Shown here: one piece after another, positions 32,840 to 41,672 of the stretch
How positions within the stretch are numbered: the stretch's first letter is position 1
How the letters are laid out: the number at the start of each line of letters is the position of its first letter
NCBI RefSeq assembly: GCF_000829035.1
Contig: NZ_AP012541.1
Location: forward strand, 2,728,001-2,792,000
Direction: 5' to 3'
DNA length: 64,000 nt
DNA from: Lacticaseibacillus paracasei subsp. paracasei
GTDB taxonomy: Bacteria; Bacillota; Bacilli; Lactobacillales; Lactobacillaceae
Position numbers and translations under genes: made by a program
The notes under the pieces: generated by a model
What the model was told of the DNA's origin: nothing
The model's database searches: none
The model's input: the letters and a program-made list of their open reading frames with translations, nothing else

Positions 32840-35475
32840 AACGACTCCTTTTTCGATGCTAAGCTGATGTGTCGCGGATAGATACCGTACGTCCGAATCT
32901 CTCCCGGCTTAAAGGCTGGCAGCTTAAATGTGGTGACATCGGTGGCAAGCGTTTGCTTCGTTTCATGATTGAGATTCAATTGACGAATACTTGCCGCAAC
33001 TTCAAGGATAAAGTCTCCTGCTGTTGCCACAGTGACATCGGTCGGGTTATAAACGCGAACTAGGTAGCCGGCATGGTCAGGCGTTTCACTGACACTCGAC
33101 ACAACCAGATCGCGACTCACCAGTTGCACAGGTGACTGATGCACTAGGTTTGTCTGATTAGTGTTGATCGGGAAGTATTGCAAAGGCGTGGTGAAACGAT
33201 CCAACGTCTGTGTTTGATAGCCAAGGCTGCCAATTGCCAACGACTGAACCCGTCGTTGCAATTCCGCCGGGACAAAATCAGCATCAAGGCAAATCCCGCC
33301 TTGCATTTGCCGGGTCCCTAAAAGTTGACTATCAGGCGTCGGCACATACTTGGTCTGCAGGCCAGAGGCATCACCAGGCCGCCGTTTTAAGTCAGGTCGG
33401 CCAAGGTACCCGACACCGCGGAACATAGTAACGGCTAACTGGTCAAATTGATCACCAATCAACTGAAATTCTTTTTCGCCTAATCCTAAGAAGGTCCAGC
33501 TCGTTTTGTCATCGTGCGTATTGGCAAAATGAATGAGCGGCCGCAATGCCGTCGGTTCTTCATGATAACCAATGGCGCGCCAATCTTTGAGATGTGGATC
33601 AATCACCGGACGAGCGGCAATTCCGAATGGCGTATCGGCAAAACTCGTCTGTGCTTGCACCGGTGTATTCAGAATTAAACGGAGTCGATGATCACAAACG
33701 GTGTTTTCAACGGTAAATTCAAAATGAATCACCGGATCATCAGCGGCCAACTTCAAGACCAAAACATACGGCATCTCGACACTGGCCTTTTTGGCTGCAC
33801 GTTGAGCTAGATCACTTGGCAACTGCCATTGACCACGAAAGACAAGTTCGCTTACCAGTTTCCCTTGCTGACCCGTGACCTCGGCTTCAGCCAGCGTCAA
33901 GTCCAGCAGCCAGTCTTGAAAAGCCGGCGAGTAGTCATAGGTATCACCTTCATCACCGCCATCGTCAAAATGAATCGGGTTCACAAACGATTGCTTCGTG
34001 CGTCGATCAACCAACACCAGCTGGCCCTTGTCGAATGTCAGCGTGTAATAGGCGTTGCTAATCGTTGTGCTCGGCTGACGATCCGTTACGCACTGGCTCG
34101 CTTCCTCAAGCGTGAAGCCCACCCAATCCATCGCCTTCATTGTCAATGGCACGACAATCGTTGTCCGATAATAAACATCAGGTTTTTCCTGTGCTGGATC
34201 GCGCCGCAAAACGGCGTTATCAACTTTCACCTGTTTTAAGATTTCATACGTGACAACTTCACCATTTTCATCTTTAAGTGAAAAATGCTTGCCACGCGTT
34301 GCCAGCGTGATCTCACCATTTTGATGAACGGGCCGCACCGTTGGATTCCAGAAAAAGACATTTAGCGATGCCGGTGCTCCGCTAGCCAGTTTGCGTAAAA
34401 GATAATCGCGGACTGATTCTGCCAGTTGTAGCGCCTCAACACCGCGTTGGTAAATATCTTGATTCGTCGCATCTGAATTGCAGCCGCCTGATGAATCATG
34501 TGCTTGGCCACGGGCGATGGCACGCCAGATATGAGCCACCATCCCATCTTGCGCTTCGATGCCTTGATGAGCCGCAATCACCATCATCGGTTCAACCACA
34601 TCGACCATCAAATGCTCAAGCCGATCGTACAAATGCTTTAAATCTGCTCGCGATGAATAAATGCCGCGATGAATTTTCGATGCTGACGGATCAATGAACT
34701 CGCCTTGATAGGTTGGCAAATCAGAACTTGTTGCTAAAGCTTTGAAAAAATCCGGATAGTTGTCTTCTACCAATCCAAAGTCGGACGTCTGCTGATTGGC
34801 GTACTGAAGTCGATCCTTCAAGTTAAAGTCGACTGCTCGTTGATCACCACCCACTGGCAGCGCTAAGTCATGTGCTTGCGTATCTGTGGCAATACGGTGT
34901 AGCAAAGCCGCCGTATCATCGTTTTCAATTAGGTCAACGCCTGCATAGTAACCATTCTTGATATTAGCCGCTAGAACTTTTGAGCCATCATTAGCCGTCC
35001 AGTAGAAGTAACGGGCATTCTTTTCATGCGGCATCCCGCGCCAAAAGACAGTGGCGGTAATGTCAAAACCTTGATAAATCTTCGGCATATCCTGTCCTTG
35101 ACCAAATGAGTCAGGCAGATAGCCAACTTTCATGACGCCGCCCAAGTCAGCCGCTAATTTGTGGCCAAGCTGCAAATTACGAACGATGGCTTCACCACTC
35201 GTTACCATCTCGTCAATTTGAGTGTACCAAGGGCCAATGAAAAGCCGCCGTGCTTTGACAAAGCGCATCATGGCTGCTCGTTTATCCGGGTTTGTCTGCA
35301 GATAATCGTCGACAATCGCCAATTGCCCATCTAAAAGGTAACTATCCAGCTGATTATCGGCGAGTGCCTGTAAGACTTCTGCCATGTGATAGGCAAATTG
35401 AACCCGTGCTTGCTGGCGCGTGAAATACCATTCGAAATCCCAATGTGTATGGGCAATAACATGAACTTTCTGCAT
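32836..35475 (-). CDS. GH38 alpha-mannosidase
   Basis: A 879-residue cytosolic retaining alpha-mannosidase. The zinc site begins with VIAHTHWDFEWYF (residues 6-18, His and Asp ligands). The nucleophile Asp lies in GYLPDSFGQGQDMPKIYQG near 120. A GQAHDSSGGCNSDA segment near 330 carries the third zinc His. The middle and C-terminal beta-sandwich domains follow. It would trim mannose from N-glycan-type or other alpha-mannosides. I chose the ATG at 35475 over the adjoining TTG. GH38 with GH125 is a known pair for N-glycan mannose removal. Confidence 0.92.
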   Translation of the reverse strand: MQKVHVIAHTHWDFEWYFTRQQARVQFAYHMAEVLQALADNQLDSYLLDGQLAIVDDYLQTNPDKRAAMMRFVKARRLFIGPWYTQIDEMVTSGEAIVRNLQLGHKLAADLGGVMKVGYLPDSFGQGQDMPKIYQGFDITATVFWRGMPHEKNARYFYWTANDGSKVLAANIKNGYYAGVDLIENDDTAALLHRIATDTQAHDLALPVGGDQRAVDFNLKDRLQYANQQTSDFGLVEDNYPDFFKALATSSDLPTYQGEFIDPSASKIHRGIYSSRADLKHLYDRLEHLMVDVVEPMMVIAAHQGIEAQDGMVAHIWRAIARGQAHDSSGGCNSDATNQDIYQRGVEALQLAESVRDYLLRKLASGAPASLNVFFWNPTVRPVHQNGEITLATRGKHFSLKDENGEVVTYEILKQVKVDNAVLRRDPAQEKPDVYYRTTIVVPLTMKAMDWVGFTLEEASQCVTDRQPSTTISNAYYTLTFDKGQLVLVDRRTKQSFVNPIHFDDGGDEGDTYDYSPAFQDWLLDLTLAEAEVTGQQGKLVSELVFRGQWQLPSDLAQRAAKKASVEMPYVLVLKLAADDPVIHFEFTVENTVCDHRLRLILNTPVQAQTSFADTPFGIAARPVIDPHLKDWRAIGYHEEPTALRPLIHFANTHDDKTSWTFLGLGEKEFQLIGDQFDQLAVTMFRGVGYLGRPDLKRRPGDASGLQTKYVPTPDSQLLGTRQMQGGICLDADFVPAELQRRVQSLAIGSLGYQTQTLDRFTTPLQYFPINTNQTNLVHQSPVQLVSRDLVVSSVSETPDHAGYLVRVYNPTDVTVATAGDFILEVAASIRQLNLNHETKQTLATDVTTFKLPAFKPGEIRTYGIYPRHISLASKKESL

Positions 35476-35523
35476 CAAATAAACTTCTTTCTATTCTTTA
35501 TCGCTCGTTAAGTTTGCAACTCA

Positions 35524-36852
35524 TTAAGCTGCTGCCATTTGTCGCTCGTTGCGTTGATTCATAATGACAAACGGTGCGTAAAGGAAAACATCAAAGATCA
35601 CTAATACCAAGGCGAGAATGACGGGACTCATATGCAAGCCGCCAAGAATCCAGGTACTAAAGAAGATCGGTTCATTACCCGAGTTAAGTACCACCAGCGG
35701 CACAACCCAACCGATTGACGTCACTACATAAGCCACAAGGGCATTAAACAGCGGTACGACAATCCAAGGAATGAACATGATCGGATTCAAAACAATTGGC
35801 AGTCCGAAGATCACCGGTTCATTAATACCGAAGCAACCTGGCACCAGCGCCAATTTTGCAACTTCGCGCTCCTTTTCGCCTTTTTTAGCAAAAATCAACA
35901 TGGCAATGATGAGGCCAAAGGTAGCACCGGAACCGCCAATCATGGCGTACACATTCGTCATGGTGTTAGGCGCGATCGAAATATCGGCAAAACTTTTGGT
36001 TTCAGCAAACTTAGCAACATTTTGTAAGAATAGCGGTAACCAGAAGGCCGATACGATCCCCCAAACAATGTTGAAGCCGTGCAAGCCAAGGAACCACAGA
36101 ATTTGTTCTAGTAAGATGACAACAATGATAGCTGGTAATCCTGTGCCCACGGTCAACAGCGGCTTAATCACGACCGTCGCGATCAATTGAATTAAGCTTG
36201 CATACCCCATCGCCTGCAATCCAATTCGAGCAAGCCCAAAGAGCAACAACACTTCTGCCATTGGAATTAAGGCAAAAAATGAATCAAAAACATTTTGTGG
36301 GACGCTGCCGGGCATTTTGATCGTGAATTTGGAACGGCTAAATGCCGCGAAAAGGGCAACAGCCAACATTCCGACAATCAAGCCGGTAAACATCCCTTCA
36401 TAACTAAAAAGTGATGACGCGAAGCCTTCAATCACCTTCGCCTTAGGATCGGCAAAGTTCACATTGTTGGGTACCATCACAAAATATGCAGAGAAGGCTA
36501 ACAACGTGGCGATAATAATGTTCATACTCTTGTTTTCGTCACGCTGTTTTAATTCAACCGCGTAGGAATAGGCGCTTGAGATCACGACAATCAACCCAAC
36601 GATGCCAAGAGTTGCGACGCCTAAATAACCGAATAAATTGCTAATACTTGTCAACCAACCCCAGTGAAGAATTTGAGACTTAATCAAGGCATCCAACTGC
36701 ATCTTGATTAAGTTAGAAAAAGACCCAATCACTGTAAACGGAATCGTTCGAACAAAGGCGTTCTTGACCGCCTGTAAAATCGTGTTGTTTTGAACCCACA
36801 TTGATGCTTTAAGCAACGGTTCTTGAAGCTTATCAACATTGAACTTCATCAT
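35524..36852 (-). CDS. Lactose/cellobiose-type PTS EIIC
   Basis: A 442-residue permease with about ten membrane helices. It has the CelB-like motifs PFTVIGSF near the N-terminus, LHGFNIVWGIVSAFW, and NEPVIFGLPIVLNPIMFIPW, which includes the conserved sugar-binding Glu. It is the first gene of the operon, with the cognate EIIA and EIIB at the far end. It starts ATG ATG; the SD (GGGGTGG) is adequate. The divergent GntR gene probably controls it. Confidence 0.92.
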   Translation of the reverse strand: MMKFNVDKLQEPLLKASMWVQNNTILQAVKNAFVRTIPFTVIGSFSNLIKMQLDALIKSQILHWGWLTSISNLFGYLGVATLGIVGLIVVISSAYSYAVELKQRDENKSMNIIIATLLAFSAYFVMVPNNVNFADPKAKVIEGFASSLFSYEGMFTGLIVGMLAVALFAAFSRSKFTIKMPGSVPQNVFDSFFALIPMAEVLLLFGLARIGLQAMGYASLIQLIATVVIKPLLTVGTGLPAIIVVILLEQILWFLGLHGFNIVWGIVSAFWLPLFLQNVAKFAETKSFADISIAPNTMTNVYAMIGGSGATFGLIIAMLIFAKKGEKEREVAKLALVPGCFGINEPVIFGLPIVLNPIMFIPWIVVPLFNALVAYVVTSIGWVVPLVVLNSGNEPIFFSTWILGGLHMSPVILALVLVIFDVFLYAPFVIMNQRNERQMAAA

Positions 36853-36947
36853 TAACCACCCCTAAGTAGATTTTGTTGGGACAACGCGCTGTGATATTGT
36901 CAGTTTAAAGGCGCTTTCATTTTTTGTAAAGACTTATTTTTATCTTG

Positions 36948-36990
36948 TGTATACAAATTTTGAGAAATAGAAAAATGTTAATATACAAAT
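36948..36990. promoter_or_regulatory. Candidate GntR operators
   Basis: TGTATACA at 36948-36955 (inside TTGTGTATACAAA) is palindromic, and ATATACAAAT at 36981-36990 is a related half-site. They lie between the divergent EIIC and GntR starts. HutC-type GntR regulators often bind GTATAC-centred sites. Confidence 0.5.
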
Positions 36991-37074
36991 ATTCAAATAA
37001 TTAACAGAATGACATGCCAAATATCTGACTTGTGTTACAATTAGTGAACAAATAATCCAGCTGAGGTGACATCG

Positions 37075-37800
37075 TTGTATCTATATTGGGAAATCTATTC
37101 CGACATCAAAAAAGACATCCTGACAAATCATTATCGCGCAGGCAAACCGCTGCCAACTCAGGAAGTTCTCGCCAGAACCTACCACACAAGTCGTTTGACC
37201 ATCAAAAAAGCCCTTCGTATGTTGCAAGATGAAGGGCTAATCTATACCAAACAAGGATCAGGCAGCTTTGTGCGCGCTCAAGCACCAGACGACGACAAGG
37301 AATTGTTGCCGCTTGATGCGCCAATTGGCGTGACTTATTCGCATCGTGATCAAAAAATCACCAGCAAGCTGCTTTATTTTGACGCCCGTTTACCAAGCGC
37401 AACTGAGCAAAAAAATCTTGGCATTAAAAGTAATGAACCTGTCTACGATATCAAACGAGTTCGCCTCGTGAACGGGCATTTTTACAGTCTAGAACACACC
37501 ACCATGCCGACCAACATCGCGCCGCTCGACAAGAAAATCTTGAAGGGCTCGATTTATGATTACCTTGGCAGTAAGGGCGTTCAGTTAACTGATGCCCGAC
37601 GCATCTTGTATGCCACCGAAGCTGATGAAGAAACAGCCGAGGCACTCCAAATCAAACAAGGCAGTCCAGTGCTGGTTATCGAGCAGACCGCCTATGATCA
37701 AGAAGGTCACGCATTTGAATACTCGGTTTCAAGCTTCATCCGCGACCACTCGCGATTCGTTTTGAATATCCATCGCCGCTTGCCGGATTTACCGCATTAG
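37075..37800 (+). CDS. GntR-family (HutC/UTRA) regulator
   Basis: A 241-residue repressor with an N-terminal winged HTH (PLPTQEVLARTYHTSRLTIKKALRMLQDEGLI, about 25-60) and a C-terminal UTRA ligand domain (about 95-235; SLEHTTMPTNIAPL, VLVIEQTAYDQEGHAFEYS). It should respond to the phosphorylated sugar of the divergent PTS operon. I use TTG at 37075 after GAGGTGAC; the GTG at 37066 is inside that SD. Confidence 0.9.
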   Translation: MYLYWEIYSDIKKDILTNHYRAGKPLPTQEVLARTYHTSRLTIKKALRMLQDEGLIYTKQGSGSFVRAQAPDDDKELLPLDAPIGVTYSHRDQKITSKLLYFDARLPSATEQKNLGIKSNEPVYDIKRVRLVNGHFYSLEHTTMPTNIAPLDKKILKGSIYDYLGSKGVQLTDARRILYATEADEETAEALQIKQGSPVLVIEQTAYDQEGHAFEYSVSSFIRDHSRFVLNIHRRLPDLPH

Positions 37801-37944
37801 TTTGGGGCTGTGCGAATTCATTGAAGCTGTGATTACTGACAGCCAAGATGAGGAAAACGGTCCCTCTGTACGCAAAGGGCCAGACTAACGTTTCTTTTGC
37901 CGTGCCAAACTCCGCAATCCTCGACAGGTAATCTATGAGACAAC

Positions 37945-37994
37945 AAAAGCCGGACAAATTTTCCTCGCATGGAAAAATTTGTCCGGCTTTCTTT
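37945..37994. terminator. Bidirectional terminator
   Basis: AAAAGCCGGACAAATTTT pairs with AAAATTTGTCCGGCTTT; 17-18 bp stem with A and T flanks, between the GntR gene and the class II aldolase gene. Confidence 0.88.
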
Positions 37995-38057
37995 ACCAGT
38001 TTTAACTTGTTCTAATCTTGTCTTGCTACATTGTTTAAATTCAGTTTTTAACCACCG

Positions 38058-38786
38058 CTAGGCTTTCAAAGGTTCCTTCAACATGCCATCAGTTGTTTTA
38101 CCGCAGGACTGATAGCTTTCTAACAATCCCAGTTTCATGAAGACCGTCTGTTGATAAGCAATCTTCGCATTCCATTCAACGGTTTCCAGAATTTCTGTGG
38201 CATGATGCAAGTCTTCGGAAGTGATCAAAACACCATGGCTGTTTAAGAGGAAGATGTGCTCTTTTGCCGCATCTCCGACTTCCTTCAGGCCATTGTAGAC
38301 CGTGTCTGCAAGTTCCTTGGAGCAGGCTGGTGCGTATGGCAGTACCCGAATCGGACCAACTTCTTCAGTAACTTCGGTGACATTTGGCATATCCAATCCG
38401 GCTGTTGCCCAGAACATGGATTCTTCAGCATGGGAATGATAGACACAACGGATCTTGTCGTTGGCCCGATAAGCTTCTTCATGCATGTTGATTTCACGGG
38501 TCAGACGACCAACGCCGTCAATCAGTTTGCCGGTTTCAAGATCAACCACCAAAATTTGGGTTGGTTGCAACTTGGCATACCAGGCTTCAGACATCATGGT
38601 TGGCGTCATAATCAGATAATCTTTGCCAGCTTTAATATGAATATCCCCGTAATCAAAATCCTTGTCAGGGGTGATCCGAACGCTAATGTTGCCACCTGCA
38701 ACATTGGTATTCTTCCGCATGAACATTTCGCGGGCCACTTCGGCTAAATCTTTCCGCTCATTGTCAAAGACATATTGTTCGGTCAT
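38058..38786 (-). CDS. Class II aldolase/adducin family (L-fuculose-P aldolase or L-ribulose-P epimerase-like)
   Basis: A 242-residue zinc enzyme. The zinc His pair lies in CVYHSHAEESMFW near residue 113, with the GGNISVR phosphate-binding loop at residue 31 and LLNSHGVLI near 190 giving the third His. The family contains aldolases splitting ketose 1-phosphates and the epimerase AraD. With a Gat-type PTS, a ketose or deoxy-acid phosphate aldol cleavage is likely. Its ATG overlaps the small upstream gene's stop by 4 bases. Confidence 0.85.
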   Translation of the reverse strand: MTEQYVFDNERKDLAEVAREMFMRKNTNVAGGNISVRITPDKDFDYGDIHIKAGKDYLIMTPTMMSEAWYAKLQPTQILVVDLETGKLIDGVGRLTREINMHEEAYRANDKIRCVYHSHAEESMFWATAGLDMPNVTEVTEEVGPIRVLPYAPACSKELADTVYNGLKEVGDAAKEHIFLLNSHGVLITSEDLHHATEILETVEWNAKIAYQQTVFMKLGLLESYQSCGKTTDGMLKEPLKA

Positions 38787-39019
38787 TTTGAAATTCCTTC
38801 CTTATTTGTCCGACGCGCCAATAACTCTTCCCGTCTTTTTTCAATCTTTTCCTTGCGTTTGCGATCATAATCGCCAAACAAAATTGGATTGACTTTGACG
38901 TAAAGGATCACGGTGGCAATTCCCATCAAGAGACATAACCATGTGTTACCGCCTAGCAAAGCAATTGATATCCCAATCGTATCTAGGAAAACCAAGAATG
39001 ATGCTAAGGTTTTACTCAC
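38783..39019 (-). CDS. Small membrane protein, 78 aa, between GatC-type EIIC and aldolase
   Basis: GTG start at 39019 overlapping the EIIC stop (GTGAGTAA). Two hydrophobic segments (about residues 5-20 and 24-43) end in a long positively charged tail (YDRKRKEKIEKRREELLARR). The tight coupling at both ends indicates one translation unit. No family known to me. An ATG at 39043 is possible but overlaps more. A helper of the PTS permease is a reasonable guess. Confidence 0.65.
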   Translation of the reverse strand: MSKTLASFLVFLDTIGISIALLGGNTWLCLLMGIATVILYVKVNPILFGDYDRKRKEKIEKRREELLARRTNKEGISK

Positions 39020-40604
39020 CTTTATCACCGCGTTTCTTATCATGACTGGTCTGACTGAAATCCAGTCCGCTAATGTCATTCAAATCAACATCATCAGCTG
39101 TATCATTTTGCTTATCTTTGGCAGCCTTCTTTGATTCGTTCGACGCTTTCGCATCGCTGAAGTCCAAACCGCTGAGATCGCTCAGATCAACATCGGTAGC
39201 ATCACTGCTGGTTGAAGCCGGTGCTGTTGGCGCAGCTGCGGCCGTGACCGGCGCTAGTGCACCGTAACGTTGACTCGGTAACTTGATCTTGATTTGATCG
39301 CGGTACAACCAGATGAACCCGAGTGTCCAAAGAACCGCCAACGCGATTGCCCACCACTGACCATTGAAAGCTTGCGCGAAGAACAAGCGGAAGTCCGGCC
39401 CTTCAAATGTGGACCATGAAAGCTGCTGACCAGCCTGAACTTTAACAGTGCCGGTTGATTTGGCCAAGTTCGTGATAACTGGCGCAAAGTACGTGGCACC
39501 ATATAAGAAGATCGGCGTAGTAATGATGCCCAATGTGATCATCCGCAACAGGTTTGCCCCAGTCAGTAACAACGCAGCGTTAACAAAGGACAAGTTGATG
39601 ATGCCAGCGAATGGCAAGACGGTGTTGTGCGGCAAGATCATGGCGAAGACCAACATGATCGGCACCAGAATGATCACCGTAACCCACAATTCGTTACGTC
39701 CGGCAAGGATTGGCCAATCAAGGCCGATATAAACCTCACGACCTTTAAAGTGTTTCTGCATGAAGCCGCTCATCGCATCAGCAATTGGTGATAAGGCGGT
39801 CATGAAAAGTTTGGAGATCATTGGGAATAAAGTCATCGCAGTTGCCGCTTTAATCGCTAAGTTCAAGGAGCCAGAAACGGAATACCCGGCACCAAAGCCT
39901 AATAGCACCCCAATCAAGGCACCCATGACGGTATTGTCACCCCAGACACCAATTCGCTTTTGCAACGCATCAGCGTCAAACGGCTTGTTCATAATCGGAA
40001 TAAAGTCAAGCAACTTATTAAGCGGTTGCAAGATGACCGCGAATAAGGTGATAAAATGCGGTACTGTGACACCCGGCATGCCTGTCAAATCCTCAATATG
40101 CCGTTGCCACATATCACCTGCTTTCAGTTCGAAAACAATTTGAATCCCGGCAACTAAGAATCCGAAGAAGGCATTGTGCGTAAAGTACAAAACAACGACG
40201 TAAGTGAAAATCTTGTTCCAAACGTTCCACATATCAACGTTCAGGGTTTTGGTCCAGTTGAACGTCAACATCACGAAGTTAATAGCTAATAATAACGGGA
40301 AAAATAGGAACGCGGACTTGTACGACCAAGTGATGGCAGCAACCCCGGTCCAGCCGGCATCAATCGCATTCAGGCTCAAATGGAAGAGCTTGGACATGGA
40401 TTTTGCCGCTGGTGAAATAGCCTCCATCATGTAGTTAACGACCAAGGTCATGCCGGAGAAAGCAACCCCCAAGGTCAAAGCGGCCACAATTGATTTTTTG
40501 AACTTCAACCCGGCAACCAGACCCAGAATCAACATGATCAATGGCACGAAGACCGGTCCACCCAAATTCAGGATATAATTAACGACGTCTTTTAAGATTG
40601 TCAC
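39012..40604 (-). CDS. Gat-family PTS permease, EIIC with long C-terminal tail (second system)
   Basis: A 530-residue EIIC about 70 residues longer than the paralogue at 22007. The core (1-455) has the GatC helices, including EDLTGMPGVTVPHFITL. The extra C-terminal tail is Ala/Thr-rich then charged and contains two near-identical motifs, DVDLSDLSGLDFS (residues 471-483) and DVDLNDISGLDFS (505-517). GTG start after GGAGGTGGAAAATC. Substrate is unknown: galactitol, arabitol or another polyol/aldonate. Confidence 0.87.
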   Translation of the reverse strand: MTILKDVVNYILNLGGPVFVPLIMLILGLVAGLKFKKSIVAALTLGVAFSGMTLVVNYMMEAISPAAKSMSKLFHLSLNAIDAGWTGVAAITWSYKSAFLFFPLLLAINFVMLTFNWTKTLNVDMWNVWNKIFTYVVVLYFTHNAFFGFLVAGIQIVFELKAGDMWQRHIEDLTGMPGVTVPHFITLFAVILQPLNKLLDFIPIMNKPFDADALQKRIGVWGDNTVMGALIGVLLGFGAGYSVSGSLNLAIKAATAMTLFPMISKLFMTALSPIADAMSGFMQKHFKGREVYIGLDWPILAGRNELWVTVIILVPIMLVFAMILPHNTVLPFAGIINLSFVNAALLLTGANLLRMITLGIITTPIFLYGATYFAPVITNLAKSTGTVKVQAGQQLSWSTFEGPDFRLFFAQAFNGQWWAIALAVLWTLGFIWLYRDQIKIKLPSQRYGALAPVTAAAAPTAPASTSSDATDVDLSDLSGLDFSDAKASNESKKAAKDKQNDTADDVDLNDISGLDFSQTSHDKKRGDKGE

Positions 40605-40635
40605 GATTTTCCACCTCCTCTAGTAGAATGGGCTG

Positions 40636-40956
40636 TTATTTCCCAGCAGCCTGCATGTTCTTCAATGCTTGAACAATTTCTTTGTAGGATTTTTCAGGAT
40701 TCATGTTCATGAAGATCGGCATCCCATTCACAACAGCGATGTTATTTTCCTTGGCCAGTTCCTCCAACTGTTGATTCGGTTTAGCGATCCAGACATACAC
40801 ATCATAGTTATGCAAAATTTCCGGTAACTATTTGAAATCCGTCGCATCAACCGAAATGCCTTTAACGTTATTGGTTTCAAAAAAATCTTTGATTCGACTA
40901 GCGGTTGCTTCGCTGGAAGCTACACCCGAACCACATGCAACAACAATTTTAGCCAT
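40636..40956 (-). pseudogene. Gat-family PTS EIIB with in-frame amber stop (second system)
   Basis: The reading frame would give a 106-residue EIIB with active Cys8 (MAKIVVACGSGVASS). Codon 43 is TAG (40828-40830), in the stretch DATDFK-stop-LPEILHN. Translation would stop after 42 residues; downstream codons stay in good EIIB frame to the TAA at 40636. Flanking genes for EIIA and EIIC are intact, so the operon layout was GatA-GatB-GatC. The change looks recent. Read-through, suppression or sequencing error are alternatives. Confidence 0.88.
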
Positions 40957-40987
40957 AATATTTTGCTCCTTGTTTTGATTGGATCAG

Positions 40988-41467
40988 TTATTTGTTAGCA
41001 GCTTGTGTCTTGAACGTATCGACAAAGAATTGATACATTGCTTCAGGATCAGTCGTTGCCTTGAACTTGGCGACAAACGCCTTGTCTTGCAACAGATCCA
41101 TGAAAACCTGCAATAACCCGACTTGTTGACTGGCATCGGTAATCCCCAAGAAAAACATCGCCGTTGCATCCTCAGGCTCGTTGTAACCCATTTGCAGTAC
41201 TCGAACTGGTTGAGCGTTTTTGACGATGGCCATAAACGGCTCATTCACGTTCTCAGGATCGGCATGCGGTAACATGACCGAGATCTCAGGAAAAACAACC
41301 CCAGTCGGGAACTCATCTTCGCGTTTGTTAAGGGCAGCTTCATAAGTGTCCTTAGCATACCCAGCCGCGCGAATCTTCTTGGCAACATCTCTAAACAGTG
41401 TTTTTCGATCGGCAGCGTTTTCGTTGAGAAAAATTAAATCTTTGTGAATCATTGTGCTATAGTCCAT
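40988..41467 (-). CDS. Gat/fructose-type PTS EIIA (second system)
   Basis: A 159-residue EIIA. The phosphorylated His is residue 68 in EISVMLPHADPEN. The SD GAGGTGAT precedes the ATG at 41467. It is the first gene of the operon, divergent from the DeoR gene. It is related to the EIIA at 23778 but clearly distinct. Confidence 0.88.
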   Translation of the reverse strand: MDYSTMIHKDLIFLNENAADRKTLFRDVAKKIRAAGYAKDTYEAALNKREDEFPTGVVFPEISVMLPHADPENVNEPFMAIVKNAQPVRVLQMGYNEPEDATAMFFLGITDASQQVGLLQVFMDLLQDKAFVAKFKATTDPEAMYQFFVDTFKTQAANK

Positions 41468-41609
41468 CTTTATATCACCTCATCTTTTCGAGTGGCCTTA
41501 GCATTTGGAACTTTTTGAGCCTTTCCCTCGTTCCCAAAGCTAATGATAAAGCGCTTACATCCTTTTGTCTACACTGTAAAGTGGAAGTCATCAAGGTTGA
41601 CAATGGTTC

Positions 41610-41655
41610 ATGAAAGCGGTTAAAATTTGTTCATATAGATTCATAATAATTCATA
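41610..41655. promoter_or_regulatory. Candidate DeoR operators and cre-like site
   Basis: Three TTCATA repeats at 41630, 41640 and 41650, exactly 10 bp apart, with a TTCATG at 41607. A cre-like sequence ATGAAAGCGGTTAAA (41610-41624, one mismatch) overlaps. All lie between the divergent EIIA and DeoR genes. Confidence 0.6.
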
Positions 41656-41672
41656 AATTGGAGGTGTTAACT

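Noticed and set aside
36905..36925. cre-like site (ATGAAAGCGCC on the minus strand) before the cellobiose-type EIIC gene
   Set aside because: Two mismatches to consensus; too weak to list as a site.
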